64,000 nucleotides of DNA from the NCBI RefSeq assembly GCF_003171515.1, contig NC_089399.1, positions 682,001 through 746,000 on the forward strand, read 5' to 3'. Made by a program: the position numbers and the translations under genes. The stretch is from Pyrenophora tritici-repentis. Its lineage: Eukaryota > Ascomycota > Dothideomycetes > Pleosporales > Pleosporaceae. Numbering within the stretch: position 1 is the first letter of the stretch; every line of letters starts with the position of its first letter. The notes below the pieces were generated by a model. The model had not been told where the DNA came from, ran no database searches, and saw only the letters and a program-made list of their open reading frames with translations. Below are positions 34,986-46,819 of the stretch, in pieces.

Positions 34986-37900
34986 GCTGGAAATGATCGA
35001 ACACAGCAACAATACTAAATGAGTGTCTGGTACGCTTGTGAAGATACCCAGCGCGCTTTTCAAATGTGACTTGACATCCCTGTCTGGTTTATAAAGACAT
35101 CCTGTTTACCACGGATCAGGTAGCGAACTTGCGCTTCTACCGCTATACGGGGATCCAGTCGTGAACGCTACCCCTTCCCTTGGTGCCCTTGTGCTGTTGC
35201 ATTTCACATACGACTGGAATTAACATGGGTGTATGAAGTAGATCTCCGGCAAAGTAAACCTGGCGTGAGTGCCAACCATCTATTAATAGGAGACAACAAA
35301 GCCATCCTATTTACCGTACAGTTGAAGGTCTGTTGGGATGAGAATGGTAATGATTGCCACTGGACAATAAGCACTGACGCATCACTTTCTGGAGATCAGA
35401 TCAAGACAAGAGTACGGTTGGTACGGTAAGCAACTAAAGTGCTGAGATGCCCCCTACCGGGACGGCTTTCGGTCAAATGTCAGCTCTGGGAACTTTCTTC
35501 ATGTCAGACAATGAGGGTGGTTGTTGTATCGACGCTGTACGTAGTCGTGATTTCAAGAATTGAGATGGAACTTTGGATGGAATGAGCTGGTATGCAAAAG
35601 TTCAAAAGTTGCACGTTGTGAGGTTATGAAGGATGGCGTGGTTGTTGAAGTTCTACAAAGTCCGGACGGACCTTGAGATCTGATCCGCGCGTTAGTCCGC
35701 ATTCGGATGGCGCAAATCAGGGATCTTCCCGTATTCAAGCACCAACAACTTGCCCGGGCATCATGTTGAGAATTTGTATGTGCCGTACGTTCCGCTCCCG
35801 CGAGATGTTTTTAACCGCGGCAATATCACCCCCTTTTTTCTCCAGAGAAAATCATTGGCTTCCGCAATGACGAGCGAATACAAATACGAATATGGGAGTT
35901 TTTGTTGCCACTTTTACAAGATGCATTTTGCTTTTGCCCATACGTAGATCAGAATTTAGAGCCATTGAATACATTGGCACCTTCAACATGGGTCGTGTAT
36001 ACTTGCCCTGAACACGAAGATACCATCCTCTAATTCTCTTTTTCAATTAGAAAAGCGACACTTCCATACAGCCCAGCAGCGCTTACTACACCGACGAAGA
36101 TGACCCATTTTCTGCATGAACATATCATGTTGGGTTCTTCTGATTTCACCTGACATTCTCTTGACACGTATGAACACCTGCCCTGCGTTCTATTTGCCCG
36201 GATGGTCATATCACTCCAGCATCGTTGATTAATATAAACATAATGACTGGAATTGACAGCACACTTTTTAAAGAGTTTGGGATTATTTCGAAAAGTGTTA
36301 TCGAAAGGGTGTGGAGGATATACAGAGTGTTGAACGAGAGATGTTGCAGTGTCGAAACCCCCACAACCAGAGCCCGCATGTTTGTTCGTGTTCACATCAT
36401 GTGGGGAGACTCCTCATCTGTAGATCTACACCTTCCCGCCAAGCGCGTGATCTTATAGATTACCCGGACAAACGCCCCATACGGGCAATGTTCCATCCGG
36501 CCTATCCGTGAGCCTAGAGCTTATCCTCTGTCTGTGCTTGGCCTTTGACGGCAGATCTTTGATTCTCACCTACCGGGATCTTCACTGTTCCTGTTCCGCG
36601 GACCGAACATGCGGTAACTGCCATATCCCCAGAGTCCAGCTATCTTGACGTTTTCTAGGCAAAATCTCATAGTCCCTATTATATCTCCCTATCGATTTTC
36701 TAAACCTCTCTTCCATGTACCCAATTTCTCAATGGACTAGTCGTATGCACATCACACCTCCCTCTCACAATGTAATCCTGACCCTCGGGTTGGTTTGAAC
36801 CTCACATAGGTTATACAACGGCCTTTTCATTGTGGCGGTCACTTCACTGGAGTCCTAGAAGCAAAATATGGTGCCTTGATCAGCCAAAAGAAGAACGTAG
36901 CGCAGCACTCCAAGATGGGAGAGAGAGAGACACTGTTTCTAGCTAGGGGTTATCTTCGATCGCGAATTTACCGCGTCGATGTGATTTTTTAGCGTCTTTT
37001 GGATGCGTACACTGCTTATGTCGGTGGTCATGGGATATCGAGTATGTTGATTTACTTGAAGAAAGAAGATAAGCTCTTTGCTCATTGGAAGTGACGTCTG
37101 ACCGTGAAGAGCTCCATGTTTGGGTATATCCCTTCCAGGACATTTTACGGTAGAAGTAGGTAGATACACCGTGCAAACCATGGGGACATCATGTTTATAC
37201 AAAACTCGTATACATCTTCCACATTGCTTAGACCATTATATCCATGTCCACAGATACATTAACAGAAAGCCCACCAAATCTAATACTCCACCGACGTCCC
37301 TTATTATTCTATTTTAAAGAAATTCTAAGAACATCTTCTCTCTATGCAAACCCTACCATTCACGAAAAAAAATACCCATCACATTCACTTCCTGTCTCAC
37401 CTACCCATGTCTTCAATACAACCATCGCCAAGCTAAGCCACTCCCGCCACCCAACGCCTCCAATAAATCAGCAATGAACCAGCGTTACTTTTGTCGTCTA
37501 AAACCGCGTCTCGAACAACAAAAGCTACTGGAATGAAGAAGTACTCGGATCGAAGAAGGTGCCGCGTGTTCCGTAAATGTTCTAGTCTCTAATTTGACGT
37601 CCGCTCTATCCGGGAGATATTATCGCGTTTACCGCTGTATGCTGCACGCGCGGAGGTTATTGGTTTGTGCTTTTTTTTTAAATGGCGCGAGGGAAGGAAT
37701 GGAATGGAAAAATCTGGTTTGGTAGCTTACGTTGTGTGGTGTTGACCACTTCAGCTGCATGTGTTATCATATCCATTATGCTAGATGTGCCGCTCCCATG
37801 GCAACCGAGGTTATCAGTTCCCAGCCCAATGTATCATAATAGGAGGAAGTAGAAGAAAAAGGTATGACCAAGTAGGAAAGCTTTATGCAAGGGTGTCTAT

Positions 37901-39429
37901 CAGTGTAGAAGGACCGATAGTACGGTGATAGAACGAGTGGGTATGCATAAGTGGATAGAGGGGGAAGGCTAATTAGAAGATAGCTTGATCTCTAGAGAAC
38001 GTAAAACTAGACCCACTCGTTAGACCTACCTGTTTCGTGCCTACTACAGTCATGGGAAATATATATCGTAGGAAGAAGACTTCCGAGCCCTTACATGCTA
38101 CCCAACCCAACCTATACCCAACCCTGACCCAGCCCGTACCCAACCATTTTCTCGAAAGCCTAACCCCTCCATACTTCTGATTTCTCAGTTCCTAGTCCCA
38201 GTCCCAACCCCACCCCGTATCCAAACTCACCATCTGAATTTCCTATTACATTCTCAAATTACCAACTCAGCCTACCCCCCACAAAAAGCAACGAAGAGAA
38301 GCTTGGAAAAGAAAAGAACCCTGGAAGGCCCACGACAAGCGACGCGACAGGACACGCGATTACAATGAACTTTCCCATCCTAATCCCAGCGACAAAAACG
38401 AAAAACAAACAAGCAGGGCCCCCCCCAAAAAGGACCCTGCATCCTGTACTTTAAATGTCGTCATTATAGTCGTCCACGTGGCTATCTGTGTGCTGCACGT
38501 GGTGTGGCCATCACAATTTGCATGGATGGGTCCATGGTCCAAAGTTCTCCACGTGGTGTGACTGCCTCGTATATGCATGTGAGTCCTTCGGCGCTTGTCC
38601 TTGTCCCTTGCCCCTTGAAGTCGTTTGGAGGACCGCATGTGGATGAAGGACGATGTCCCTTGGAGGACTTGTAAGATAAAGGACAATGTGGAGGACTCTT
38701 CAGGTGCAGGACCAGGCTAAATCCGGCACGCACTCCGGTCGTCACAACATAGCATAGCATAGCATAGCAAAAATAGTGTCACAACCACGTACCGAGATGA
38801 GGAATTTCGCACAACATGAAATTCATAGGTAAAATAGAAGCCAGTCGTACAGCAGAACCCCCACAAACAAATAAAACAAATACATCCCAGCCCGCGCGAT
38901 TCGCATAAGAAACGGGCATATATTAGACTAAGACTAGGAAACTTGGAAATCAAACCTCAGACCCGGAAAAGAGAAAAGAAAACGCCTTGGTATAATAAGT
39001 CACGGAGAGTAGTTCACCTCTTCAAGAAAGAGAAGGGAAGAACAAACCCCCACACCCCCCAGCCCGCCGATGAGGAGATACGAGAAAACGTTCTCACGCC
39101 AGTCCATAGGAATGATATCTCATGCCAGTCCCGCTCCGCCTTGTGTGTCGTGTGATGGTGTTTGCCCGCCGCCGCCGCCGCTGGTGTCTGCTCTGAGAAG
39201 TCGAGTCTATCCAGTAGGGAGTGGTGGTGAATAGACTCGTCATTCTCTTGCCGCCGCTGCTTCCCCACCATGCCCTATGCTCCATGCTCGTGATAAAGGT
39301 ATAAGATACATCTGCGTGCGTGCGATGCTGGAAACCCTCGAAAAGCGCATTGTCGATAGCGGTGAAACGTCACAGCCGTCCATATTCCAGATGATTGCCT
39401 TCTTCACACCTCACAGCAACAGTTCCCTC
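34986..39429. other. Long gene-free region
   Basis: 4.4 kb without a convincing gene. A minus-strand frame at 36030-36395 (121 codons) ends in a possible membrane helix, WVIFVGVVSAAGLYGSVAF, and holds several cysteines; it is noted but not called. At 38040-38230 there is C/A-rich sequence with irregular CCCAACC units. A GCC run occurs at 39169-39180. Confidence 0.45.
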
Positions 39430-39810
39430 TTACGCCTTCAACCCCTTCTTCTCCCCTAATGTCTTGGGCCTAAACACAGCGTCCTGCCCAGACATGCGTC
39501 TAGCAAGTGCGCGGTCCAGCTTGGCGCCCAGCGCCAGCTTCTTCATATCGTCCGTCTTCTCATTTGTCAGTGTGTATCGCTGCTGGACGAGGCGCTTGTC
39601 TTCGAGACGGTCGAAACCGGCGTTCCATGTCTTGATGTCGAGGGATTTGGGGTCGCACGATGAGGCGGTCGAGAGGTGCGAGGGCGCGACTGAGGGGGTC
39701 AGGGTGGGCGTGGCGCTGTAGGTTGAGAGGCGGGTTGAGGCGCGGTTGCCCGAAGACTGTGTTTTGTCCGTGTTAGGGGTTGTGGTGGCTTGGGCTTGGG
39801 GTTGCGACAT
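39430..39810 (-). CDS. Small conserved-looking protein, unrecognised
   Basis: Single-exon frame of 126 residues. Residues 1-50 are Ser/Thr/Pro/Gln-rich (SQPQAQATTTPNTDKTQ). The second half is compact and charged (KTWNAGFDRLEDKRLVQQRY, then LGAKLDRALARRMSG), with helical periodicity. There is no signal peptide or membrane segment. The clear shift from low complexity to a charged helical block argues for a real protein, perhaps a small nuclear or ribonucleoprotein-associated factor; the function is unknown. A C-rich upstream leader opens another frame that I regard as spurious. Confidence 0.6.
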   Translation of the reverse strand: MSQPQAQATTTPNTDKTQSSGNRASTRLSTYSATPTLTPSVAPSHLSTASSCDPKSLDIKTWNAGFDRLEDKRLVQQRYTLTNEKTDDMKKLALGAKLDRALARRMSGQDAVFRPKTLGEKKGLKA

Positions 39811-41921
39811 TGTGGGTTTGTGCCGCGGTATGTTTGTGTTGTGGAGAAAAGATGGGTTGGTGGTGTTGTAGAGTGTTTATTTTGTGCGGTAGTGATTATG
39901 GTAGTGTGTAGAGTGCCGGAGCTAGGCTTGGGTTTTGTGGACGAAGAAGGAGTATGTTGAAATGATGTGGGTGTGCGCGGCACAAGAGCTTCGACCACGG
40001 AGGGCAGGGGAGGGCTGAAACGGAGAGGTGGATGCGGCGGGAGAAAGACTTACGCTGGCAAGGATGGGCCGCGAGGACTCAAGAGAGTTGGTCATGACTG
40101 CGGGCCGCCGTGGGTTGGGCAGTCCAGTCGATACGGCGTGAACGTGCGCGGGGGGTGTGGGTAGCTTTGACCTTTGTCTTTAGCGACGCGGTCTGTGTAG
40201 CGGAACGCAGTCAATTGAGCGGCGAGATACGAGAGGAAAAAAGGGCGCGAGAAGGTGAAGGAAACAGGTCGGGCGTGTGTGTGTGTATGCGTGACCGAAC
40301 TAGGCATGTGCTGCTGCAGAGATGATGAAGGACATGGACGTAGACGGAGGCGTCCCTATCCTGGCTTGGAGCGCGTTTCAAAGGACCCAGATCGGCAAGG
40401 GGGAATGTCAAAGGGCAAGATGCAGATGCACAAGCAGGGCTGCAGGGGGTCACGTAGGTATGTACCCACCTAGGAAACGAACAACGGGTTTGCAGACGAG
40501 ATTTGCAGCCGAGTCGGTGAGATGGAAGCCTTGCCATGCCCAGCGTCAGCAGGAGCAACTTGAAGACGGAAACCGGCAACCGTCATACGTGCAGTGCTTG
40601 ACCAAGGCACCGGACTGAAACGGCTGTCGACAAGGCCCGGTGCATCTTTGATATTCGATAGACTGATTAACATGCACCCGATGCATTTCTAGCCACTCGT
40701 GAACATGTCCGTCACTCGGCACCACCCACGACCAGCCAATCCCATCATCTCGCCGCCGCTTACAGCGCGTCTGCCACGTTTTTTGCTGCGGGAACTTACC
40801 TTGGCCGCCGCTGCTTACAGGGCATGGTGTGCTTGGCCATGTCTCCACCGCGTGTGCAGTGCCTAGAGTTTGGTGTCGTCTTTCGTGTGATAAGACACTA
40901 CTCAGACGCTGCGAGCGACGCAAACGGCCACTGCAGCCACAGAGCAACATTACCCGCGCCCTTTGTTGGCCCCCCTTGTCGATAACGTCGACTCAGTTGC
41001 TACCCTAATCTATGCAGTCACCATCGCCTGTTAAATAGCAACTGCAGCTAGTCTTAGCACCTCCTTTACCAACCTGCCATCTCGTCATGATTCTTGTCAC
41101 GAGACAAACCATCCGAGGTGGCATCTCCAGTGGACCTAGAAGCAGGCGCTACGATAACAAACCTCGTAAAGCTGACTGCTGACATGAATTCACCCTTGGC
41201 CTAAGCGCCTGCATGGAACGCATGGAAAAAGATCCTCGACACGTGGCCGCCGGCAGACAACGTGGACGCACGGCCCCTTTTCTCAATCCGACCAATGTGT
41301 CTTGTGGGGCCCTTTTTTGCGGACTGGACTTCTCGGACGCAGGTAATCACGCTGAAACAACATGACCGGAGCAAAGTGTCGCACGTACGATAGAGAGCAG
41401 CAGAGCAGCATCAAGTAAATGAATGCACCGGAAAGATTGCGTTTATCAATGACTAGAAATACTGAAGTTTGCATGCAGAGCGCTTGCCAGTATGAGTGTG
41501 ACTTCTAGTTTGCGCCGTCGTTCCTAAACACGGCTTGGCACCACTACCACCATCACCACCGCCCGCCGCGGCAACCACGCCATATCCCCAAGCTAACAGC
41601 CAAGGCATGACTCGTTCACGTCGGCTTCCCCACTGAACCGCAAACATGTCATCTCCGGGGCATTGACCAGAACCGATCCCGAGACGAACTTGACTGGTGT
41701 CGTGCGGAGAAAAGGACGACACGTTTGAGATTGATCGTTCCCTCAGGAGAGCAAAGGAAAAAAAGCAAATACCAATCGCACTCGAAACGACTGATGGATA
41801 CATGACGGAGGAGTCCGAGAAGCGAACGTAACAAACCGAATCCGGGGTTATCCGAATCAAGGAGAAAAAGCAAATGGGACTACGAGCATCATCCTGTAAA
41901 GCACATCCCCATGACTTCTGT
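39811..41921. other. Gene-free region
   Basis: Promoter side of the small protein gene, then about 1.9 kb with only short mixed frames. A short GT-rich stretch lies at about 40270-40285. Nothing else is supported. Confidence 0.45.
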
Positions 41922-43131
41922 TCACATTGCCATGCCCGGCAAACGGTCGAGCCCTAGAAGAGGATGCTATCAGCCATGATCAATATCGACGACGACCACA
42001 ACAACTTACACCCATCAATATTCTCCTGCACAGAAGGCTTAACCGTACACTTATTCATCGCCTGAACATTCTGACTCTGCACACTCACATCAGCACACAT
42101 ACAACTCACAGCCATGACAAGCCATCAACTCACCTTCAACGGCCTCCCATTCTCACACGCCTGAAACATACACTTATCATCCATCGCCTTCTGCAACGCA
42201 TCCCCCTTCCAACCAAACAGATAATCCGCATGCGTCCCGTACCCCTTGTTATCCTTGTAACTCAAGAAAAAAGGATTGTTCCCATCCGTTGGCCACATAT
42301 CTTTGAACTGCGTCGTGTCCCACAGCGTCTCGTACGCCACCTGCGGCATGCGCACAGGATGGGAGGCGGGACAGGGACCGGCAACGGCAAAAGCTTCTTT
42401 GGCCGTGTTGTACATGTGGTCTTGGTGGTTGGGCGAATCGACGTTTTTGCCGTCCCAGCATGAGGGGAAGTGGTGGACTGTCATTATGCCGCCTTTGCAG
42501 GGCGTGGTGGGGAAGGTGGGGGATTCGGGGAAGCGTGTGTTTTTGTCCGTGAGGCAGACGAAGCGCAAGCCCGGGTGCTTTTTTGCGTCTTCGACTGTGT
42601 TTGTGGTGGGGGAGCCGACGGTCATGCGGAAGCCCTGGGGGGTTTGTTAGGTTGGAGGTGAGGTATGTGAGGGGATAGTACGCGCCTTGGGGAAGGAAGT
42701 GATCTTTTGGTTGCCGTTGCTGTTGAAGTCTTGCTGAGTGTAGTAGACTGTCATGCCCCCGTTTATGCCGTTGGGCAGTGCGGCGTTCTCCATGATGGAC
42801 ACGCGTTTGTAGGAGCCATTGGTGTGTTTGAAGTACATGGCTGCGGTCCAGTAGTTGCTATCTCTTTCAGTTCTTGTGACGAAACAGTAGTTGGGAGTAC
42901 TTACCTAAAGTCCTCCGAGAACGTACACGTGGTGCAGGATGCCAGTTTGGATGGATCCGTGTCCATTGTAGCGTTGAACGCATTACCACCGACAATCTGA
43001 TGGACGTGAGCAGACGGTAGCTTCCCTGGTTCAACGAGCGGATCGAGACGCTGGATACTCAGAGTCGAACATCCAAAGCGTAGTGCGGCTTGCGCAGGCG
43101 CTGCAAGAGCGGCAATCTGATACAACTTCAT
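41922..43131 (-). CDS. Secreted DUF1996 protein
   Basis: Five exons are inferred: 43131-42905, 42857-42686, 42634-42134, 42076-42010 and 41953-41922. They keep frame throughout and give 332 residues. A signal peptide (MKLYQIAALAAPAQAALRFG) precedes the DUF1996 domain, with HVHQIVGGNAFNA, YWTAAMYFKHTNGSYKRV, GGMTVYYTQQ and the FPSCWDGKNVDSPNHQDHM block with conserved Cys and His. The tail NIDGWLDRLPGM is typical of the family's end and was used to choose the last acceptor. Intron 2 (42635-42685) uses a GC donor (AAG/GCGCGT) with CCTAAC...CCCAG; no GT donor preserves the frame. DUF1996 proteins are fungal, secreted and often wall- or carbohydrate-associated, with no proven activity. Confidence 0.85.
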
Positions 43132-44424
43132 TCTCGTGCTATGTTCTTGTCGGGTTCTAAGCAATAGTGTAGAATTCCTATCATGGACAGAGGAGAAAGC
43201 ATCATCTTAAGCCCCACCATTTTCAATTATTGTTCATCTCAGGTAGCAGTCACTGCTCCGGATACATGGTGGTGATGGGGTATGGTGTCGAGATGCTCTA
43301 TATATTGATTAATCACATTGGCATGCGACCAATGACTACCATCGCGTCAACATGTCCCCACGTCGATGTTCGGGAGTTGCACCACCACGTTATATTGGTA
43401 TCGGGGGGATAAACTCTACACTTCGGCACTTGTGTTTCGCGTAAATTTCTGTCAATCACGGCAGATGTGCTTGTAGTGTTGTCGCTATCTTGCCAGCATG
43501 GTTCTAAACTACTTGCCCTGTCTCCGTGCCACCAGCTGCCATGTTGAGATCGAATGCATATCCACTTTCGCTATCATGATTCCGGTGTCGATGTGGAGTC
43601 AAAGATGAAAGTCGTTTTTAGCCGATGTAGAAAGAGTGAGCTTCTTCGAGATACTGATGGCTACAAGGAGAGAGATAGCATCTGCCGCATAGTGTCTGTA
43701 CAACCTGAGCATTATCGTTTCTATGATACCACGGTACCCATCCTTAGCATGTCACACTGAAGAATTATCGGTTGCAAGGCTTTGAAGAACCCTCTGCCTC
43801 GCATAGAGCACAACTGGCAGCCTCTAGAATTGGACATGTAGGCGCGTGTACCATCGGCCAAGAGATATACGTGGAGGCAATGACGTGAGATGCGGAAGTA
43901 GTGGCGGGTCCAGAAAGGCATAAGGAATCAATGCATAGGTATGTGACAGGAAGAGAACAAATCGTGTATTGTAGCGAACCAACTCATCCGATTAAAGCTT
44001 CGTCCTAGAAATACGACTCAAACCAGTTCATGCACGAAACAAGTACATAACTGATGAAGGTGGAGAAACATGCGTGAACTTGTTGTATTGGAGCTACGGG
44101 AGAAGGGAGAATATCTATGGTGCGCGCACGGAGCAGCTGACTAATCAGTGCCTGGCCAATCAGAGCACGGGAAGCCTGATTCACCGTGAATACTAGTGAA
44201 GGCTCTCACCGCGTCTCGACAATAACCCCGCCATCCTTGTCCTCACCCACTACCCAACCTAGACACCTACACACAGTACATCCACAAAGTTCCTAGTCCT
44301 CATAATCTCGCCCACTCAGTTGTAACAGCTGCCTCGATTCGCCCAGCGCCTGGTGTCGACCCATCAACGTACCCGACCCGACCCACTCCGCGCGAAAGCT
44401 CTCATGCAATTGCAAGAGGTCCGC
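43132..44424. other. Gene-free region
   Basis: Promoter of the DUF1996 gene followed by about 1 kb with no coding signal. Confidence 0.5.
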
Positions 44425-44745
44425 TTACTGTTGTGGAGTGCAGCAACTGTACTATTAATCCATGTTAGCTACAGCAGTCCTCATTCCTCCCATTCCATAT
44501 ACCAAGAATCGAAAAAATATACATACATAACTGCCACATTCCGAGTCACTTCCACACCTCCAGCCTGGGATGTACCCGGTCCCCGATGGGCTTAGCCCTG
44601 CACCACAAGGGTAGGATGTGGGACGATCGCAAAACCCGCCAGTGCATGCCGCGGGCGCGAGGAGACCAAAGACGCAATTTACCTGTACCTGTGCCTGACA
44701 CACCCCAGCGGCAGCAAGGAGAACGAGAAGAGGTTGGAAGTGCAT
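44425..44745 (-). CDS. Small secreted eight-cysteine protein, paralog A
   Basis: Two exons: 44745-44527 and 44451-44425, with a 75-nt phase-0 intron (GTATGT, branch AGCTAAC, TTAATAG), giving 81 residues. Residues 1-18 are a signal peptide (MHFQPLLVLLAAAGVCQA). The mature part has eight cysteines at 24, 34, 39, 47, 64, 70, 76 and 77, ending in C-x5-C-x5-CC. Without splicing, the frame reads through the intron into an unrelated hydrophobic tail and loses the CC pair. Paralog B at 46820-47142 has the same signal peptide pattern, intron position and Cys spacing, which validates both models. No known domain is recognised. A disulfide-rich secreted miniprotein, possibly an effector or antimicrobial peptide, is the likely class. 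Confidence 0.78.
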
Positions 44746-44883
44746 GGCAAACTTTGTTACTCCTGTAGTTGAGATAGGACAGTAGGATCGATGGTTTAGG
44801 CAGGGTACTGAGGTATTTCAAGGATTGTGAAAAAGATGGTGGTATGATTGGAATAAAAATCAGAGGGTCTGCGCAGGCGCTCT

Positions 44884-44889
44884 TTTATA

Positions 44890-44891
<2 letters not shown>
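44884..44891 (-). promoter_or_regulatory. Putative TATA box of paralog A
   Basis: TATAAAAG on the minus strand about 140 nt before the start codon at 44745, next to a CT/GA repeat. Confidence 0.4.

Positions 44892-44894
<3 letters not shown>

Positions 44895-44924
<30 letters not shown>
44895..44924. repeat. (CT)n microsatellite in the promoter of paralog A
   Basis: About 15 perfect CT units (GA on the gene strand), just upstream of the TATA-like motif. Such tracts are common in fungal promoters and could vary in length between isolates. Confidence 0.85.
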
Positions 44925-44925
<1 letters not shown>

Positions 44926-45967
44926 TTACTCTCTAAGCTTTTTTAAAGTGGCCGAAATCCTTTGCTTACCACCGGCTTTTGCTTATGCCCTTCTCTTGTA
45001 CTTGCCAAACTTGGGGGTAATTAAAAGCAGAATAATCCCTCACACCATACCAAGTCCTATCACCCACTGTGCGGCAACACCAATGTTCGCTTACCAGGTC
45101 GGCGGAATGAAGTATCTTGATACGTCGTTCTTTGGAGTTGCTGCTCGGCAATGCCCCAGGTCTGTGCTAAGTGCCGCCGATGCTAAGTTAAGTTAGCCGA
45201 TCAGCTATTCGTGTACCGTTAGTCAACGTTGTTTGTAGAACCCATTGAGCTGGCGGAAGCTCATTATTTTTCGACTTCATATTTTTGTAGTTTGAAAAAC
45301 TTCTTCGTAGAATACCAAAAATTCAAATCACACGTTGTTCTTTCCAGTGAGCAACACGAGGTACCTAGGTAGGTAGGATGGGACCGATTGTGATCGACAC
45401 CTTTTCTCTCGTCATAGATACTAGAAGCGGCTACAATCAACGGAAACCTGAGGTCTAGACCTACACAGTAAGTCTGGGAAACCGGAAAGAATCAACACAC
45501 AAATAGAACAACACTTCTATCATGGCAGAAACACCTCATCCTCCAGAAACCGATTCGAAAACCTTCGTACCTGCTCGTCAAACTTGCCCTTTCCTACTCA
45601 TAGCAACCTGCTTAGAAAAGATCGCATGGACCCCCTTACCGCTATCACACCGTACCTAGCCAAGCTTCCGCTCTGTTCCGGTTCCTACGCCCAAGGTCAG
45701 CTTGTTCGATCGTCCACCCGGGTGTCAAAATGAAATTGACATACTAGTGTACAAAGCCCACTGTAGTCGCCAGACCACGCCTGACTATCATGTGCTTAAC
45801 CCACACTGTCAAGTATTTTATGATACCCAGGTGCATTACAAATCTATCCCACCATACCCACTTCACGAAACCCCGACCCTCTTACCTAGAACGAAAATGT
45901 GCTTTCATCCCCGCCAAGTCTTCTAGCAGCATTGTCACTGTCCACATGAGTCAGCTTCCCTAGGCTG
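44925..45967. other. Gene-free spacer between paralog A and MITE copy 3
   Basis: No protein-like frame or repeat found, except a short AGGTACCTAGGTAGGTAGG stretch at about 45360-45378. Confidence 0.5.
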
Positions 45968-46129
45968 CACAGTCCGCAACAATCAATTAAGTGGGTCCTA
46001 GAAGGTTCAGATTGGATTGATTGATTACCGCTTTAAGCCTAGTAGTTACCTATAGGAGTTTAAGCCCTACCTAGATAGGTAAGTGGGTCTAGGAGAGTGA
46101 CCGGATTGAATTGATTGTTGCGGAGTCTA
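45968..46129 (+). mobile_element. 162-bp hAT-type MITE, copy 3
   Basis: I see no difference from the copies at 15403 and 16131. The flanks CTAGGCTG (45960-45967) and GTAGGCTG (46130-46137) form an 8-bp duplication with one mismatch. It lies in the spacer between two secreted-protein paralogs, about 180 bp from the relic of a third. Confidence 0.9.
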
Positions 46130-46306
46130 GTAGGCTGGAACTAAAATCACTATACACACTTGCTGAAGGCAATCGTCGTCCATGGAACACCTAGCAGTGA
46201 TACCTGTTATATGGCGAGGTGATGATGGTACATCATAGTCGCAACATGGGCCTGATATTCGTTCACCGCATGTTTTCTTTGGATGATCATAATTCCAGCC
46301 CTCCGA

Positions 46307-46375
46307 TTAGCTAGTGCATGATGCCTGGCACATGTCCGTCGCAGCTAGGAGAACGGGAAGAGCTTGAAAGTGCAC
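46307..46375 (-). pseudogene. Relic of a third paralog, signal-peptide part only
   Basis: The minus-strand frame VHFQALPVLLAATDMCQASC aligns with the signal peptides of paralogs A and B, but the start codon is GTG and a stop follows after 22 codons. The upstream AATGACTTCATC resembles the leader of paralog B (AACGACCTCACC). The mature domain is not found beyond the stop. Confidence 0.65.
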
Positions 46376-46472
46376 GATGAAGTCATTGATACTATCGAAT
46401 TAAAGAGATGAGAGTAGATGACGGTCATGGTTGGAAGTTCCGAATGTACTAGCAAGCGCTTTATTGAATACA

Positions 46473-46500
46473 CTCGTTACCCCTCGTTACCCCTCGTTAC
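46473..46500. repeat. Short tandem repeat, 10-bp unit
   Basis: Nearly three copies of CTCGTTACCC in direct succession, in the upstream flank of the relic. Confidence 0.85.
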
Positions 46501-46819
46501 ACGTACCACGCCCCCTCTTTCTCATGCCTTCTCTTTGACTTGACCGCCAGATCCCGTTAAACGCTCATTCCTCTGTCCCCCTGCCCAAATACGTTGATGA
46601 CTGTGATATCTTTCAATTTCTTACCATCGATAAGTTTCACCAAGTATCCCTGCTCTTGTACCTATGCCCCTTTTCTTTCGTGTAATGAAACATCGTAACC
46701 GCCGGCCCACCCCCCAAATATCATGATCGCTTTGTTCACTCCAAGCAAACGACTAGCCCAGGTGACCTGCTTCGCGAAACTTCTCGCGTGGTAGTATAGG
46801 TCGCTTATGCCTACTCTTC

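Noticed and set aside
38040..38230. CCCAACC-rich stretch resembling telomeric repeat
   Set aside because: Units are irregular and not TTAGGG/CCCTAA; it is only low-complexity sequence.
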